The notes below the pieces were generated by a model. That model made no database searches. It was not told the DNA's origin and saw only the letters and a list, made by a program, of their open reading frames with translations. The position numbers and the translations under genes are program-made. From Pseudomonadota bacterium (GTDB lineage: Bacteria; Pseudomonadota; Gammaproteobacteria; Xanthomonadales; Xanthomonadaceae): a stretch of 54,033 nt of DNA. Of this stretch, positions 47,601 to 54,033 are shown piece by piece (position 1 is the first letter of the stretch; each line of letters opens with the position of its first letter). The stretch spans positions 1 through 54,033 of the forward strand of contig JAIUOJ010000009.1 in the NCBI GenBank assembly GCA_020161335.1. Reading direction: 5' to 3'.

Positions 47601-47709
47601 GGCTAACACCTGAGTTAAGCCGGACCGCTTTGCGGCCACGGCTGAGTGACAATCTTACGGCGCTCTGCCGAGGCCGCGAAGCGGGCTCGGCTTGAACGAA
47701 TTGTTAGCC
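47601..47709 (-). repeat. attC, long class (109 bp)
   Basis: GGCTAAC ... GTTAGCC with CCGCTTTGCGG in the extended centre. It belongs to the following lipoprotein cassette. Confidence 0.9.
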
Positions 47710-47710
47710 C

Positions 47711-48094
47711 TCAGGGCGGTGACTTTGGCTGCCCGATCTGAAATTGAATAACGGTGTAGTTGTCGAGAAGTCGGCCAGGGTGGGCCGCAGGCGTGTAGAC
47801 GTACTTCCCTTTCAGTGACGCCGTGATGTAACGGCCGCTCGGAAGATAGTTGGCCCAGACGACATCTTGGAAAGAGCGATTCGTGCGCTTCGCCTCACCG
47901 ACGACGATCACTGTGTCCGGGCAGTTCGAGTCTACAAGTAGGGCGCCGTGCCGTCCTTGCCGGAACGTTCCGTTTACTGTGACCAGGCTGCCGTTGTACT
48001 TCTCAGGTTGCGCGACAATTTCACACACAGACGCAGTGGTGCCATGCGTGCATCCGGCGACCAAGACCGCGACTAGTGGGATGACTCGGAGCAT
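47711..48094 (-). CDS. small lipoprotein (cassette gene)
   Basis: A 127-residue protein with a lipoprotein signal (VIPLVAVLVAGC, Cys15). The mature part VCEIVAQPEKYNGSLVTVNGTFRQGRHGALLVD is split into an OB-like start (the pattern of a binding or anchoring domain that begins with a Lys/Tyr-Asn-Gly turn). No name can be given. Stop directly after its own attC. Confidence 0.82.
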   Translation of the reverse strand: MLRVIPLVAVLVAGCTHGTTASVCEIVAQPEKYNGSLVTVNGTFRQGRHGALLVDSNCPDTVIVVGEAKRTNRSFQDVVWANYLPSGRYITASLKGKYVYTPAAHPGRLLDNYTVIQFQIGQPKSPP

Positions 48095-48103
48095 TTGACT
48101 GAG

Positions 48104-48163
48104 GGCTAACGCCTGAATTAAGCCGCGCCGCGAAGCGGCGTCGGCTTGAATGAATTGTTAGGC
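48104..48163 (-). repeat. attC, 60-bp class
   Basis: GGCTAAC ... GTTAGGC, loop GCGCCGCGAAGCGGCGT. The preceding reading frame on the minus strand runs through most of it. Confidence 0.93.
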
Positions 48164-48639
48164 CTATGACCCCCGCTTCCACAGGGAAGTGGTGGAACCG
48201 GCCTGCCAGCCTCAAGAGAGGTGAAAACATCTACCTTAGTCAAGTACCACGCGCCACCGTGGATTTCGAAGGTGTATTGAGCATCTGACGCGCCCTCCGG
48301 TGAGCCGAGACTAACAACGACCTTTCCGTCGTCCTGGGGCGTTGGCAAGCTGTAGCTAGTGCCAGTTGTCCGCAGCTGCTCAGCGCCCGGCAGCAGCTGC
48401 CAGCCGTAAGCTTCGATCTCGGCAGGACTGCAAGTTATAGCGCGCATCTCAGTCCTTTCTTCGCCACCCCAGGTTATCTCCTCAGTGACCGCGAGCTGAG
48501 TTGATATGCGCCCTGAGCGGAACGATGGATCTTGCTGCGCCTTGGAGAAGAACTCTCCGAATTCTTCTGCTGAGCGAGCCGGCGCGAAGCACACCGAAAG
48601 CAGTGCTCCTGTTATCAGCAACGGGAAGACTTTCCACAT
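48118..48639 (-). CDS. secreted cassette protein with attC-encoded C-terminus
   Basis: A 173-residue protein with a Sec signal peptide (VFPLLITGALLSVCFAPARSA). The mature part has no recognised family. The last 14 or so residues, PNNSFKPTPLRGAA, are the translation of its own attC, read from the right box through the loop to the TAA of the inner arm. The same tail ends the protein at 52571-53086. Confidence 0.8.
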   Translation of the reverse strand: MWKVFPLLITGALLSVCFAPARSAEEFGEFFSKAQQDPSFRSGRISTQLAVTEEITWGGEERTEMRAITCSPAEIEAYGWQLLPGAEQLRTTGTSYSLPTPQDDGKVVVSLGSPEGASDAQYTFEIHGGAWYLTKVDVFTSLEAGRPVPPLPCGSGGHRPNNSFKPTPLRGAA

Positions 48640-48641
48640 TG

Positions 48642-48701
48642 GCCTAACGCCTGAATTAAGCCGCGCCGCGAAGCGGCGTCGGCTTGAATGAATTGTTAGG
48701 G
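48642..48701 (-). repeat. attC, 60-bp class
   Basis: GCCTAAC ... GTTAGGG. It belongs to the gene-less cassette at 48702-48928. Confidence 0.92.
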
Positions 48702-48928
48702 CACCGGTGACGCCCGGTAAGGCGAACTCTACGACAAAGCCAGGCGGCGCGGGAGCTTGCCCAGAGGACTTTCGGGAATGCTGTTGCTGTGCACAATCCC
48801 GTCAGCCAGCGGCTTACGCCACGAACCTGCGGAAACGAAGAAGCTGCGCGAAGCGCTGGGGCAGAAGGCTTGCGCCGGAAACCTGAAGCCGCTGAAACCA
48901 ACCCTGCCACGGAGGCTTGACCCGAGCG
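48702..48928 (-). other. cassette without a credible gene
   Basis: No convincing reading frame. It shares motifs with the three repeated gene-less cassettes, in plus orientation AGCTTGCCC followed by CGGGAATG and TTGCTG, and is GC-rich. It looks like a diverged member of that family with a different attC class (60 bp). Confidence 0.6.
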
Positions 48929-48996
48929 CCCTAACGCCTGAATTAAGCCGACTTGGCCGCGCAGCGGACAAGTTCGGCTTGAATGAACTGTTGGGC
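48929..48996 (-). repeat. attC, 68-bp class
   Basis: CCCTAAC ... GTTGGGC, inner stem GCCGACTTGGCC with loop GCGCAGC. It belongs to gene-less cassette copy A. Confidence 0.92.
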
Positions 48997-49231
48997 CGCC
49001 GGTAGTGATGCCGCCGATCCACCTGCCGAGACTGTACGCCTAACCGACGCGACCGCAAGCTTGCCCTGCGAGCGTGCGGGAATGACATTGCTGCACTCGC
49101 GTCCGCCAGGCGACGGCGGGCCCGGCGAACGATCGGGAATGAAAGCGCTGCGCAGAGTGCTGGTGCACGAAGCTTGCCCCGGCAAACAACCGCCGCAGAA
49201 ACCCACACAGCCACGAATGCTTGACCGCGCG
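48997..49231 (-). repeat. gene-less cassette, copy A
   Basis: About 235 bp nearly identical in layout to 50477-50711 and 52323-52556: CGCCGG...TGTACGCCTAACCGACGCGAC, then AAGCTTGCCC...GCGGGAATGACATTG, a second GAACGATCGGGAATGAA unit, and CCGCAGAAACCCACACAGCC (shown in parts). Frames open in one copy are shifted in another, so no shared protein is encoded. GC-rich, like backbone DNA. Confidence 0.85.
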
Positions 49232-49291
49232 GCCCAACGCCTGAATTAAGCCGCGCCGCGAAGCGGCGTCGGCTTGAATGAATTGTTAGCC
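49232..49291 (-). repeat. attC, 60-bp class
   Basis: GCCCAAC ... GTTAGCC. It belongs to the next lipoprotein cassette, whose TAA is inside it. Confidence 0.92.
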
Positions 49292-49666
49292 CCCAGAGCG
49301 TGACCATGTGCCGTCAGGAGCTTTCTTGTATGCAAGTCCGTGACTGCTGGTTTCCTGAATGATGGTTCCGGTTGGCGGACTGTTTGCTCTTATAAGAGCC
49401 TCATTCATTCCCGCTTGCTCAACGTCATTCTTGAAGTAAGGCCAGATCTTGTCTGCTTCTCGTTTCAGTGCGTCAACGTCTGAAATGGGGATGTCGGTTT
49501 GATAGTCGAGGATAAGCCACTTGTTGATGCCGTTGGTTGAATGCATTTTGGTGATGCGAATTACCTTTAGCTCCATGCCATTTGGTAGCGTTTGGAGTTG
49601 ATAATTCGGGCTGGCTGAGCACGCGCACAACAATGCACTGAAAAGCAGAGCTATAACATTGCGCAT
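49286..49666 (-). CDS. small lipoprotein (cassette gene)
   Basis: A 126-residue protein with signal peptide and lipobox (ALLFSALLCAC, Cys16). The mature domain (LPNGMELKVIRITKMHSTNG, WLILDYQTDIPISDVDALKREADKIW) is not recognised. It is AT-richer than the neighbouring gene-less cassette. Stop within its own attC. Confidence 0.82.
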   Translation of the reverse strand: MRNVIALLFSALLCACSASPNYQLQTLPNGMELKVIRITKMHSTNGINKWLILDYQTDIPISDVDALKREADKIWPYFKNDVEQAGMNEALIRANSPPTGTIIQETSSHGLAYKKAPDGTWSRSGG

Positions 49667-49679
49667 TGCATATCCTGGG

Positions 49680-49739
49680 GGCTAACGCCTGAATTAAGCC
49701 GCGCCGCGAAGCGGCGTCGGCTTGAATGAATTGTTAGGT
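49680..49739 (-). repeat. attC, 60-bp class
   Basis: GGCTAAC ... GTTAGGT, loop GCGCCGCGAAGCGGCGT. Confidence 0.93.
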
Positions 49740-49741
49740 GA

Positions 49742-50404
49742 TCAGCCGTTACGCGCAGGACACCTAATTGAGATTATTTCAGTGGGAGACTTGATGAGAT
49801 AGCTCCCGCTTCGAGTGTTGATGAGGATGTTCTGATCCTTGGTTTGCCAAGACGACACAATCGAGGAAGGTAAATCGTAAATCTTCTTGGCGGTTGGTTG
49901 CGACCCTGAGAAACTTAGGAGATAGACGGCGCCCTTGTCGTAACCCATATGGGCCAGTCCGGCTGTAACGACAATCCCATAAGGCATCACAAAGAGATCT
50001 TCAATGTTGTCCCGCAAGATTATTTCTGGATCCGGTTCAGAGCGATTGTCGTTGCGGGAAAGCACGAGCTCACCGCCGAACTCGCCTCGGTCAGAGCCGA
50101 GTAGCCTGCCGTGGGGTGTCCAGAGTGCCACATTTGGATGGGCTGTAATGGTTTGTGCGGGGAAGCCTGGCGGTGCCTCCTCTTTGACTTTGTACTCATA
50201 CATCCCCATGCCGCCGACATTGGGACTGGCATTGTGTTTTATCTCGTCTCGTCGGGCCACGTCTTGTTCAAAGGTGGAGGGCTGACAAGACTCTGGGATG
50301 TCGCGATCTCCGCTCAGGTGCTTGTATGCACAGAAGCCCAATGCAATCAAAGATGCTACTAACGCAACGGAGAGAGCTTTTGAAAGTGCAAGGGGATGCA
50401 TCAT
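49742..50404 (-). CDS. membrane-anchored or secreted cassette protein, unknown
   Basis: A 220-residue protein beginning with a hydrophobic segment (LSKALSVALVASLIALGFCAY), probably an uncleaved anchor or signal. The rest is rich in beta strands (WTPHGRLLGSDRGEFGGELVL, YDKGAVYLLSFSGSQP), perhaps a propeller-like fold. FGGELVL also occurs in the protein at 51286-51702. ATG 50404 is preferred to an in-frame GTG at 50410 lying in attC. Confidence 0.75.
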   Translation of the reverse strand: MMHPLALSKALSVALVASLIALGFCAYKHLSGDRDIPESCQPSTFEQDVARRDEIKHNASPNVGGMGMYEYKVKEEAPPGFPAQTITAHPNVALWTPHGRLLGSDRGEFGGELVLSRNDNRSEPDPEIILRDNIEDLFVMPYGIVVTAGLAHMGYDKGAVYLLSFSGSQPTAKKIYDLPSSIVSSWQTKDQNILINTRSGSYLIKSPTEIISIRCPARNG

Positions 50405-50408
50405 GATC

Positions 50409-50476
50409 ACCTAACGCCTGAATTAAGCCGACTTGGCCGCGAAGCGGACAAGTTCGGCTTGAATGAATTGTTGGGC
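50409..50476 (-). repeat. attC, 68-bp class
   Basis: ACCTAAC ... GTTGGGC, loop GCGAAGC. It belongs to gene-less cassette copy B. Confidence 0.92.
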
Positions 50477-50711
50477 CGCCGGCAATGATGGCGACGACCC
50501 ACTTGCCGGAACTGTACGCCTAACCGACGCGACTGCAAGCTTGCCCCGAGAGCGTGCGGGAATGACATTGCTGCGCGCGTGTCCGCTAGGCGACGGCTTG
50601 CCCCAGGAACGATCGGGAATGAAGTTGCTGCGCAACTTGCGGTTGCACGAAGCTTGCCCCAGCAAGTAACCGCCGCAGAAACCCACACAGCCACGAATGC
50701 TTGACCGCGCG
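50477..50711 (-). repeat. gene-less cassette, copy B
   Basis: Second copy of the family seen at 48997-49231 and 52323-52556, with the same order of motifs and the same attC class. Point differences are scattered without codon periodicity that I can see. Confidence 0.85.
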
Positions 50712-50820
50712 GCCCAACGCCTGAGTTAAGACGCACCGCTTTGCGGCGGCGTGTCTGGTTTGATAGCGGGAACCTTACACGACGCCGCGAAGCGGTGTCG
50801 GCTTGAACGAATTGTTAGGC
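50712..50820 (-). repeat. attC, long class (109 bp)
   Basis: GCCCAAC ... GTTAGGC with CCGCTTTGCGGCGG in the extended centre. It belongs to the DUF3024 cassette. Confidence 0.9.
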
Positions 50821-50827
50821 CCAGCCC

Positions 50828-51178
50828 TTACCCAAAAAAGCATGCGTACTTGTCCTCAGCAACGAGAGCTAAGAATTGTTCGACTGAACGAACTCTGGGT
50901 GCTTCCGGGTAGATATGCCATTTGAGGTCTGCACGTTGCCAGTAGATCTTCCAGCAGTCTTGCGCCCTGACGTAGGTTGTCTTTGCTACCGGATGCTCCG
51001 TTGTCTCCTCTGGTTCCCCACGCCAGCGCGGACGAATCTCAAATATCTCGATACTTTGGCCGGAAATCCGGAAGGCTAGGTCCAGTTTTGGCCGGATATG
51101 CGGTGGTGGCCGATGCTTTTGGATGAAGGAGTCAACGACCTTCTCAAATCTCTTTGTCTCGAATTCGCTGAAAGCCAT
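50828..51178 (-). CDS. DUF3024 family protein (cassette gene)
   Basis: A 116-residue soluble protein: RPKLDLAFRISGQSIEIFEIRPRW, TTEHPVAKTTYVRAQDCWKIYW and LKWHIYPEAPRVRSVEQFLALVAED. These parts fit DUF3024, small proteins common in integrons and genomic islands, function unknown. ATG at 51178 follows closely after the neighbouring attC. Stop a few bases from its own attC. Confidence 0.87.
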   Translation of the reverse strand: MAFSEFETKRFEKVVDSFIQKHRPPPHIRPKLDLAFRISGQSIEIFEIRPRWRGEPEETTEHPVAKTTYVRAQDCWKIYWQRADLKWHIYPEAPRVRSVEQFLALVAEDKYACFFG

Positions 51179-51184
51179 ATCTGG

Positions 51185-51291
51185 GCCTAACGCCTGAGTT
51201 AAGCCGGGCCGCTGCGCGGCTTGGCGTGATGGTAAACGCTACCATTTAAGCCGAGCCGCGAAGCGGTCTCGGCTTGAACGAATTGTTAGGC
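51185..51291 (-). repeat. attC, long class (107 bp)
   Basis: GCCTAAC ... GTTAGGC with an extended centre around GGCCGCTGCGCGGC. It belongs to the next cassette. Confidence 0.9.
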
Positions 51292-51702
51292 GTGATCTAG
51301 AGGAGGGGCCTCTTTGCAAATCATCACCTCATCCGCCCACCAATGCCCGCGCTCAAACGAGCAAGCCAGAACATGATCGGTCGCCGATGAAATCTCTAGA
51401 ATCTGATTGTTGGCAGCGATGAACTTGAAGTTGATGTCGCTCCCAACAAGCTTGCTCCACATCTTACTGTGCGAAACGTCATAACAAATAAGGCCAGCCT
51501 CCGCGACAAAGTGTGATGAGTCCTTTATGCCAATTGAGTGCTGCACAGGCTCATTTACCCACGAAACAAAGACCTGATCACCGCCCTCGAGAGTCAGTAC
51601 GAGCTCGCCTCCGAAATCATGTGCATTATTCTGTTCCGCGGCCAGAACTGAAGACTCTTCGCCTTGAAATAGCCTGTATTGAGTAGCGACAAGTCTTGGC
51701 AT
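51286..51702 (-). CDS. cassette gene, unknown function
   Basis: A 138-residue soluble protein, not recognised. Mostly beta pattern (HDFGGELVLTLEGGDQVFVSW, AGLICYDVSHSKMWSKLVG, FIAANNQILEISSATDHVL). ATG 51702 chosen; a GTG precedes it in frame. The TAA is inside its own attC. Confidence 0.78.
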   Translation of the reverse strand: MPRLVATQYRLFQGEESSVLAAEQNNAHDFGGELVLTLEGGDQVFVSWVNEPVQHSIGIKDSSHFVAEAGLICYDVSHSKMWSKLVGSDINFKFIAANNQILEISSATDHVLACSFERGHWWADEVMICKEAPPLDHA

Positions 51703-51705
51703 CAC

Positions 51706-51774
51706 GCCTAACGCCTGAATTAAGCCGACTTGGCCGCGTTAGCGGACAAGTTCGGCTTGAATGAATTGTTAGGT
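51706..51774 (-). repeat. attC, 68-bp class with one extra base
   Basis: GCCTAAC ... GTTAGGT, loop GCGTTAGC (one base longer than its relatives). It belongs to the DUF4262 cassette. Confidence 0.9.
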
Positions 51775-52245
51775 GCCACCCGGGACATGCGCAATAACTG
51801 GTTGGGCGGCCCTGAACTCTGGTGTGGCTTGCTCGTGCCAGGGAAACAGGCCGGAGCGAGATGGCCAAACAATCTGGTGAAGCGGGAAGTCGTTGCCTTG
51901 GTAGTACCACCGGCAATAGCCAACATGCTCGTAGTACTCCGTGCGTGGAACCTCAACAAAACAGCATATGTAGTCGTTGAGAAGTGCATCCGTAGGTTGC
52001 GAAAGATCGAGCGGCGCTCCAGCCTTGGCGGCGCCAGCGGCAATTGCAAGGATCTGATGCGCGATCTTGGCCGAGAGACCAAAGATGATGAGCTCGGGGT
52101 GGCGGTAGCTTTGAAAGAGGCCGACTGTAAATGCATACCCAACATGATCTCCCTCAGGGTGAATGCTGACGCAGTGCCATCCAAAGGTGGCAATGTCGTC
52201 AATGACCTTTTGCTCGCTTTCATTCTCTCCGATCGTGCGAACCAT
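51769..52245 (-). CDS. DUF4262 family protein (cassette gene)
   Basis: A 158-residue soluble protein. VIDDIATFGWHCVSIHPEGD, VGYAFTVGLFQSYRHPELIIFGLS and GYCRWYYQGNDFPLHQIVWPSR with FPWHEQ are characteristic of DUF4262 (function unknown). Start at MVRTIGENE chosen because the frame before it is attC. Stop within its own attC. Confidence 0.9.
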   Translation of the reverse strand: MVRTIGENESEQKVIDDIATFGWHCVSIHPEGDHVGYAFTVGLFQSYRHPELIIFGLSAKIAHQILAIAAGAAKAGAPLDLSQPTDALLNDYICCFVEVPRTEYYEHVGYCRWYYQGNDFPLHQIVWPSRSGLFPWHEQATPEFRAAQPVIAHVPGGT

Positions 52246-52254
52246 GCTTGTGGC

Positions 52255-52322
52255 ACCTAACGCCTGAATTAAGCCGACTTGGCCGCGCAGCGGACAAGTT
52301 CGGCTTGAATGAATTGTTGGGC
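52255..52322 (-). repeat. attC, 68-bp class
   Basis: ACCTAAC ... GTTGGGC, loop GCGCAGC. It belongs to gene-less cassette copy C. Confidence 0.92.
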
Positions 52323-52556
52323 CGCCGGCAATGCTGCCAACGGGCCGTTGGCCCAAACTGTACGCCTAACCGACGCGACTGCAAGCTTGCCCCGCGACCG
52401 TGCGGGAATGACATTGCGGCGCACAGGTCGCCAGGCGACGGCGTGCCCCGCGAACGATCGGGAATGAAAGTGCTGCGCAACTTGCGGGTGCACGAAGCTT
52501 GCCCCGGCGAGCACCCGCCGCAGAAACCCACACAGCCACGAATGCTTGACCGCGCG
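52323..52556 (-). repeat. gene-less cassette, copy C
   Basis: Third copy of the family at 48997-49231 and 50477-50711. A stretch near 52425 (GGCGCACAGGTCGCC) differs in length from the other copies and shifts every frame. Confidence 0.85.
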
Positions 52557-52616
52557 GCCCAACGCCTGAATTAAGCCGCGCCGCGAAGCGGCGTCGGCTT
52601 GAATGAATTGTTAGCG
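52557..52616 (-). repeat. attC, 60-bp class
   Basis: GCCCAAC ... GTTAGCG, loop GCGCCGCGAAGCGGCGT. The next gene reads into it. Confidence 0.92.
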
Positions 52617-53086
52617 CTCATGTCACGCTCGATGTGGATCCGATCATCCGATTGCAACGTGGCGTGAAATGGAGCGCCCTGATAAGTGAACCGAAATGAA
52701 TTGTGAGATGACCAGCCTGAGAAGGAGAAGCCAGAAATCTCCCCACGAAAGCCAAAGTGTGCGGCAAACCCCTCCAGGTCAATAGATTGCCTTCTCGCTA
52801 CCTTGCTGCAACAGCCTTCCATACCAGTAGTTAGCGTTTCCACAACCAGGGACTGGTAGATCTCCGAGCGATAGACCACGACCCGCATGGTTTTGGCTTG
52901 GGGCGCTTCTGGAGGGAGTGATTCTGGATCTGATGCAAGAGGCAAATCCAAACCTTCCGAGACAGACATAAACTCAATGGATGGGTAGTTGAGGTTGTCC
53001 GTAGTCTCGGCAAGCGGAGCTACAAATGCTTTAGCGAGCAAGGTGCTTGGTGCAAGCAACAGCAGGAAGAGAGCGATGCTTTTCAT
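52571..53086 (-). CDS. secreted cassette protein with attC-encoded C-terminus
   Basis: A 171-residue protein with a Sec signal (SIALFLLLLAPSTLLAKA). The mature part is unrecognised; it has a Cys pair (EGCCSK) and a beta-rich end. The last residues NNSFKPTPLRGAA come from its own attC, as in the protein at 48118-48639, though the two proteins are otherwise unlike. Confidence 0.8.
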   Translation of the reverse strand: MKSIALFLLLLAPSTLLAKAFVAPLAETTDNLNYPSIEFMSVSEGLDLPLASDPESLPPEAPQAKTMRVVVYRSEIYQSLVVETLTTGMEGCCSKVARRQSIDLEGFAAHFGFRGEISGFSFSGWSSHNSFRFTYQGAPFHATLQSDDRIHIERDMSANNSFKPTPLRGAA

Positions 53087-53089
53087 GGG

Positions 53090-53149
53090 CGCTAACGCCT
53101 GAATTAAGCCGCGCCGCGAAGCGGCGTCGGCTTGAATGAATTGTTAGGC
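53090..53149 (-). repeat. attC, 60-bp class
   Basis: CGCTAAC ... GTTAGGC, loop GCGCCGCGAAGCGGCGT. Confidence 0.92.
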
Positions 53150-53473
53150 CTGTGGCCAAAAAGCAGATTTCCGGCAATGCGGGCATGTGCCAGTTGAGAT
53201 TGCCACATCTGCAGCCTTCTTGAGCATAGGGCGGCTGCAGGTTACACAAAGCATGCCTGTGCCTTTAGACCAGATGCTGGCATAGACCAGATACCCGATC
53301 GAGCCGACGAACAAAAGTGCGAGGTAGAAAGCAACCACCAGGTTGGAGAAGTGATTTGATGCAAAAATGCCGCCAATTGCCAAGGCAAAGAGAGCTGCGG
53401 CTGCAAGTCTGTCAAACGGAGGCGTCTCTCTGGCGAGTCGTTTGCGGCGTTCCACGAACTCTTCTTTGGTCAT
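53144..53473 (-). CDS. two-helix membrane protein with C-terminal zinc ribbon (cassette gene)
   Basis: A 109-residue protein. A charged N-terminus (TKEEFVERRKRLARE) is followed by two helices (LAAAALFALAIGGIFA, LVVAFYLALLFVGSIGYLVY) and a zinc-ribbon-like end, CVTC with TCPHC 23 residues later. The ribbon probably faces the cytoplasm. No family name. ATG 53473 has GGAG 9 bp upstream. Stop within its own attC. Confidence 0.83.
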   Translation of the reverse strand: MTKEEFVERRKRLARETPPFDRLAAAALFALAIGGIFASNHFSNLVVAFYLALLFVGSIGYLVYASIWSKGTGMLCVTCSRPMLKKAADVAISTGTCPHCRKSAFWPQA

Positions 53474-53491
53474 CGTGGATATCTCCAACAG

Positions 53492-53551
53492 GTCTAACGC
53501 CTGAATTAAGCCGCGCCGCGAAGCGGCGTCGGCTTGAATGAATTGTTAGGC
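53492..53551 (-). repeat. attC, 60-bp class
   Basis: GTCTAAC ... GTTAGGC, loop GCGCCGCGAAGCGGCGT. Confidence 0.93.
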
Positions 53552-53887
53552 CGCGTCCGCGTGGGTCTGCCGGATGGCCTTGACTGAGAGGAACAGAGAA
53601 GAGCAAAGCCAGAAACCAATCAGAGTGTCTACTGTTGGGGCAATCAGATGAGCGTCTGGGTAGCTGAACAGAATGGCAGGCGGATCGTCTGCTACTTGGA
53701 TGTCTAAGAGCCGATTGATTGCGAGCATGCCCCAAGGAATCCAAGCTGCGAGTGCAAATGCTGAAACTAAGAAAGAAAGGCTGCTATTACGACGAATGCG
53801 TAAATGAAGAAGTATCGCTCCAGCCAAAAGCATGAGAACTGAAACAACCTGAAGAGATTCGTTGATGAGTGTGATGGTTTCCCTCAT
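53546..53887 (-). CDS. small integral membrane protein (cassette gene)
   Basis: A 113-residue protein with three helices: QVVSVLMLLAGAILLHLRI, SFLVSAFALAAWIPWGMLAI and LIAPTVDTLIGFWLCSSLFL. No family recognised. Stop within its own attC. Confidence 0.82.
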   Translation of the reverse strand: MRETITLINESLQVVSVLMLLAGAILLHLRIRRNSSLSFLVSAFALAAWIPWGMLAINRLLDIQVADDPPAILFSYPDAHLIAPTVDTLIGFWLCSSLFLSVKAIRQTHADAA

Positions 53888-53891
53888 AGCG

Positions 53892-53951
53892 GCCTAACGC
53901 CTGAATTAAGCCGACCCGCGAAGCGGGTTCGGCTTGAATGAATTGTTAGGC
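53892..53951 (-). repeat. attC, 60-bp class
   Basis: GCCTAAC ... GTTAGGC, with loop variant GACCCGCGAAGCGGGTT. It belongs to the cassette cut by the window edge. Confidence 0.93.
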
Positions 53952-53957
53952 ACCAAC

Positions 53958-54033
53958 TTAGCGACGCCGGTAGATAGGGGCAAGCAGCAAGTACAGCGGA
54001 AGCGCAAGAAGCATGATTACGAAGGCGATCTCA
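53958..54033 (-). CDS. partial cassette gene, membrane protein C-terminus
   Basis: Only the last 24 residues are in the window: a hydrophobic helix (FVIMLLALPLYLLLAPIY) ending in three Arg and TAA. The stop lies 7 bp before its attC. The rest is to the right of the window. Confidence 0.65.
   Translation of the reverse strand, partial: EIAFVIMLLALPLYLLLAPIYRRR

Larger units (their letters stand above)
44590..54033 (-). mobile_element. chromosomal integron gene-cassette array (distal part)
   Basis: Twenty-one attC sites, spaced 240-750 bp apart, alternate with small genes. On the minus strand the sites read in the standard order (GCCTAACAATTCATTCAAGCC ... CGTTAGGC when interrupted), and nearly all genes are on that strand with attC at their 3' ends. 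So the array runs from right to left and attI with intI should lie beyond 54033. Three attC size classes occur: 60 bp, 68-69 bp and about 107-109 bp. GC content is visibly lower and more variable than the backbone. No integrase is in the window. Confidence 0.96.

Noticed and set aside
48943-49206. 87-codon frame in gene-less cassette copy A and its counterpart in copy B
   Set aside because: The frame is broken in copy C, codons include attC sequence and there is no ribosome binding site. A noncoding cassette fits better.
51720-52256. Minus- and plus-strand frames overlapping the DUF4262 gene
   Set aside because: They have no family features, while the chosen frame matches DUF4262 along its length.
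44590-54033. Search for an integrase gene or attI in the window
   Set aside because: No tyrosine recombinase motif is seen; attC polarity places them to the right of the window.

Overview
The window is GC-rich chromosomal DNA from a gammaproteobacterium, most likely family Lysobacteraceae (Xanthomonadaceae: Lysobacter, Luteimonas and relatives). The reasons are a prpB-prpC-acnD-prpF methylcitrate cluster, an mlaFEDCB-mlaA cluster, CTTCTCCC-type intergenic repeats, and a chromosomal integron array whose attC sites are of the short Xanthomonas/aadA-like type. No taxonomic search was run.

Layout. (1) 1-14806: a biosynthetic locus. One uninterrupted minus-strand frame from 12384 to the window edge encodes at least 4128 residues of a hybrid NRPS/PKS with domains A-PCP-KS-AT-ACP-aminotransferase-C-A-PCP-C-A. 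An alpha/beta-hydrolase-like protein overlaps its start. A divergent hydrolase with a Cys nucleophile and a phosphopantetheinyl transferase follow. The enzyme starts on an amino acid, extends it with malonate and transaminates the beta-keto group, so a beta,gamma-diamino acid is the predicted first building block. (2) 14940-23042: DUF488 protein, a decayed amino-acid permease, a YajG-type lipoprotein, an NHL-repeat/M23 peptidase fusion, RlmI, a yybP-ykoY (Mn2+) riboswitch in front of a TerC protein, a rhomboid protease and a serine hydrolase lipoprotein. (3) 23147-28274: acetate kinase, MaoC-phosphotransacetylase fusion and a phasin-like protein (one strand), then an M28 peptidase. (4) 28302-37430: the propionate/2-methylcitrate cluster with three extra genes interleaved. 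Facing it is a divergent gene for a helix-turn-helix/citrate synthase fusion, across an AT-rich region with phased TTGATCAA repeats. (5) 37605-44336: the Mla phospholipid-trafficking genes, rmuC, a DUF3052 protein and an ACT-domain protein.

(6) 44590-54033: the distal part of a chromosomal integron. I count 21 attC sites and 21 cassettes, the last one cut by the window edge. Cassettes read right to left, so attI and the integrase should lie to the right of the window. Base composition falls visibly here. Most cassettes carry one small gene on the minus strand: DUF1398, tail-collar, DUF6348-like, DUF3024 and DUF4262 proteins, lipoproteins and small membrane proteins. One gene is reversed. Four cassettes have no credible gene, and three of these are copies of one cassette. 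The leftmost attC is degenerate, as expected for the old end of an array.

Long open frames antisense or out of phase to the GC-rich genes, especially over the megasynthase, are codon-bias shadows and were left out.
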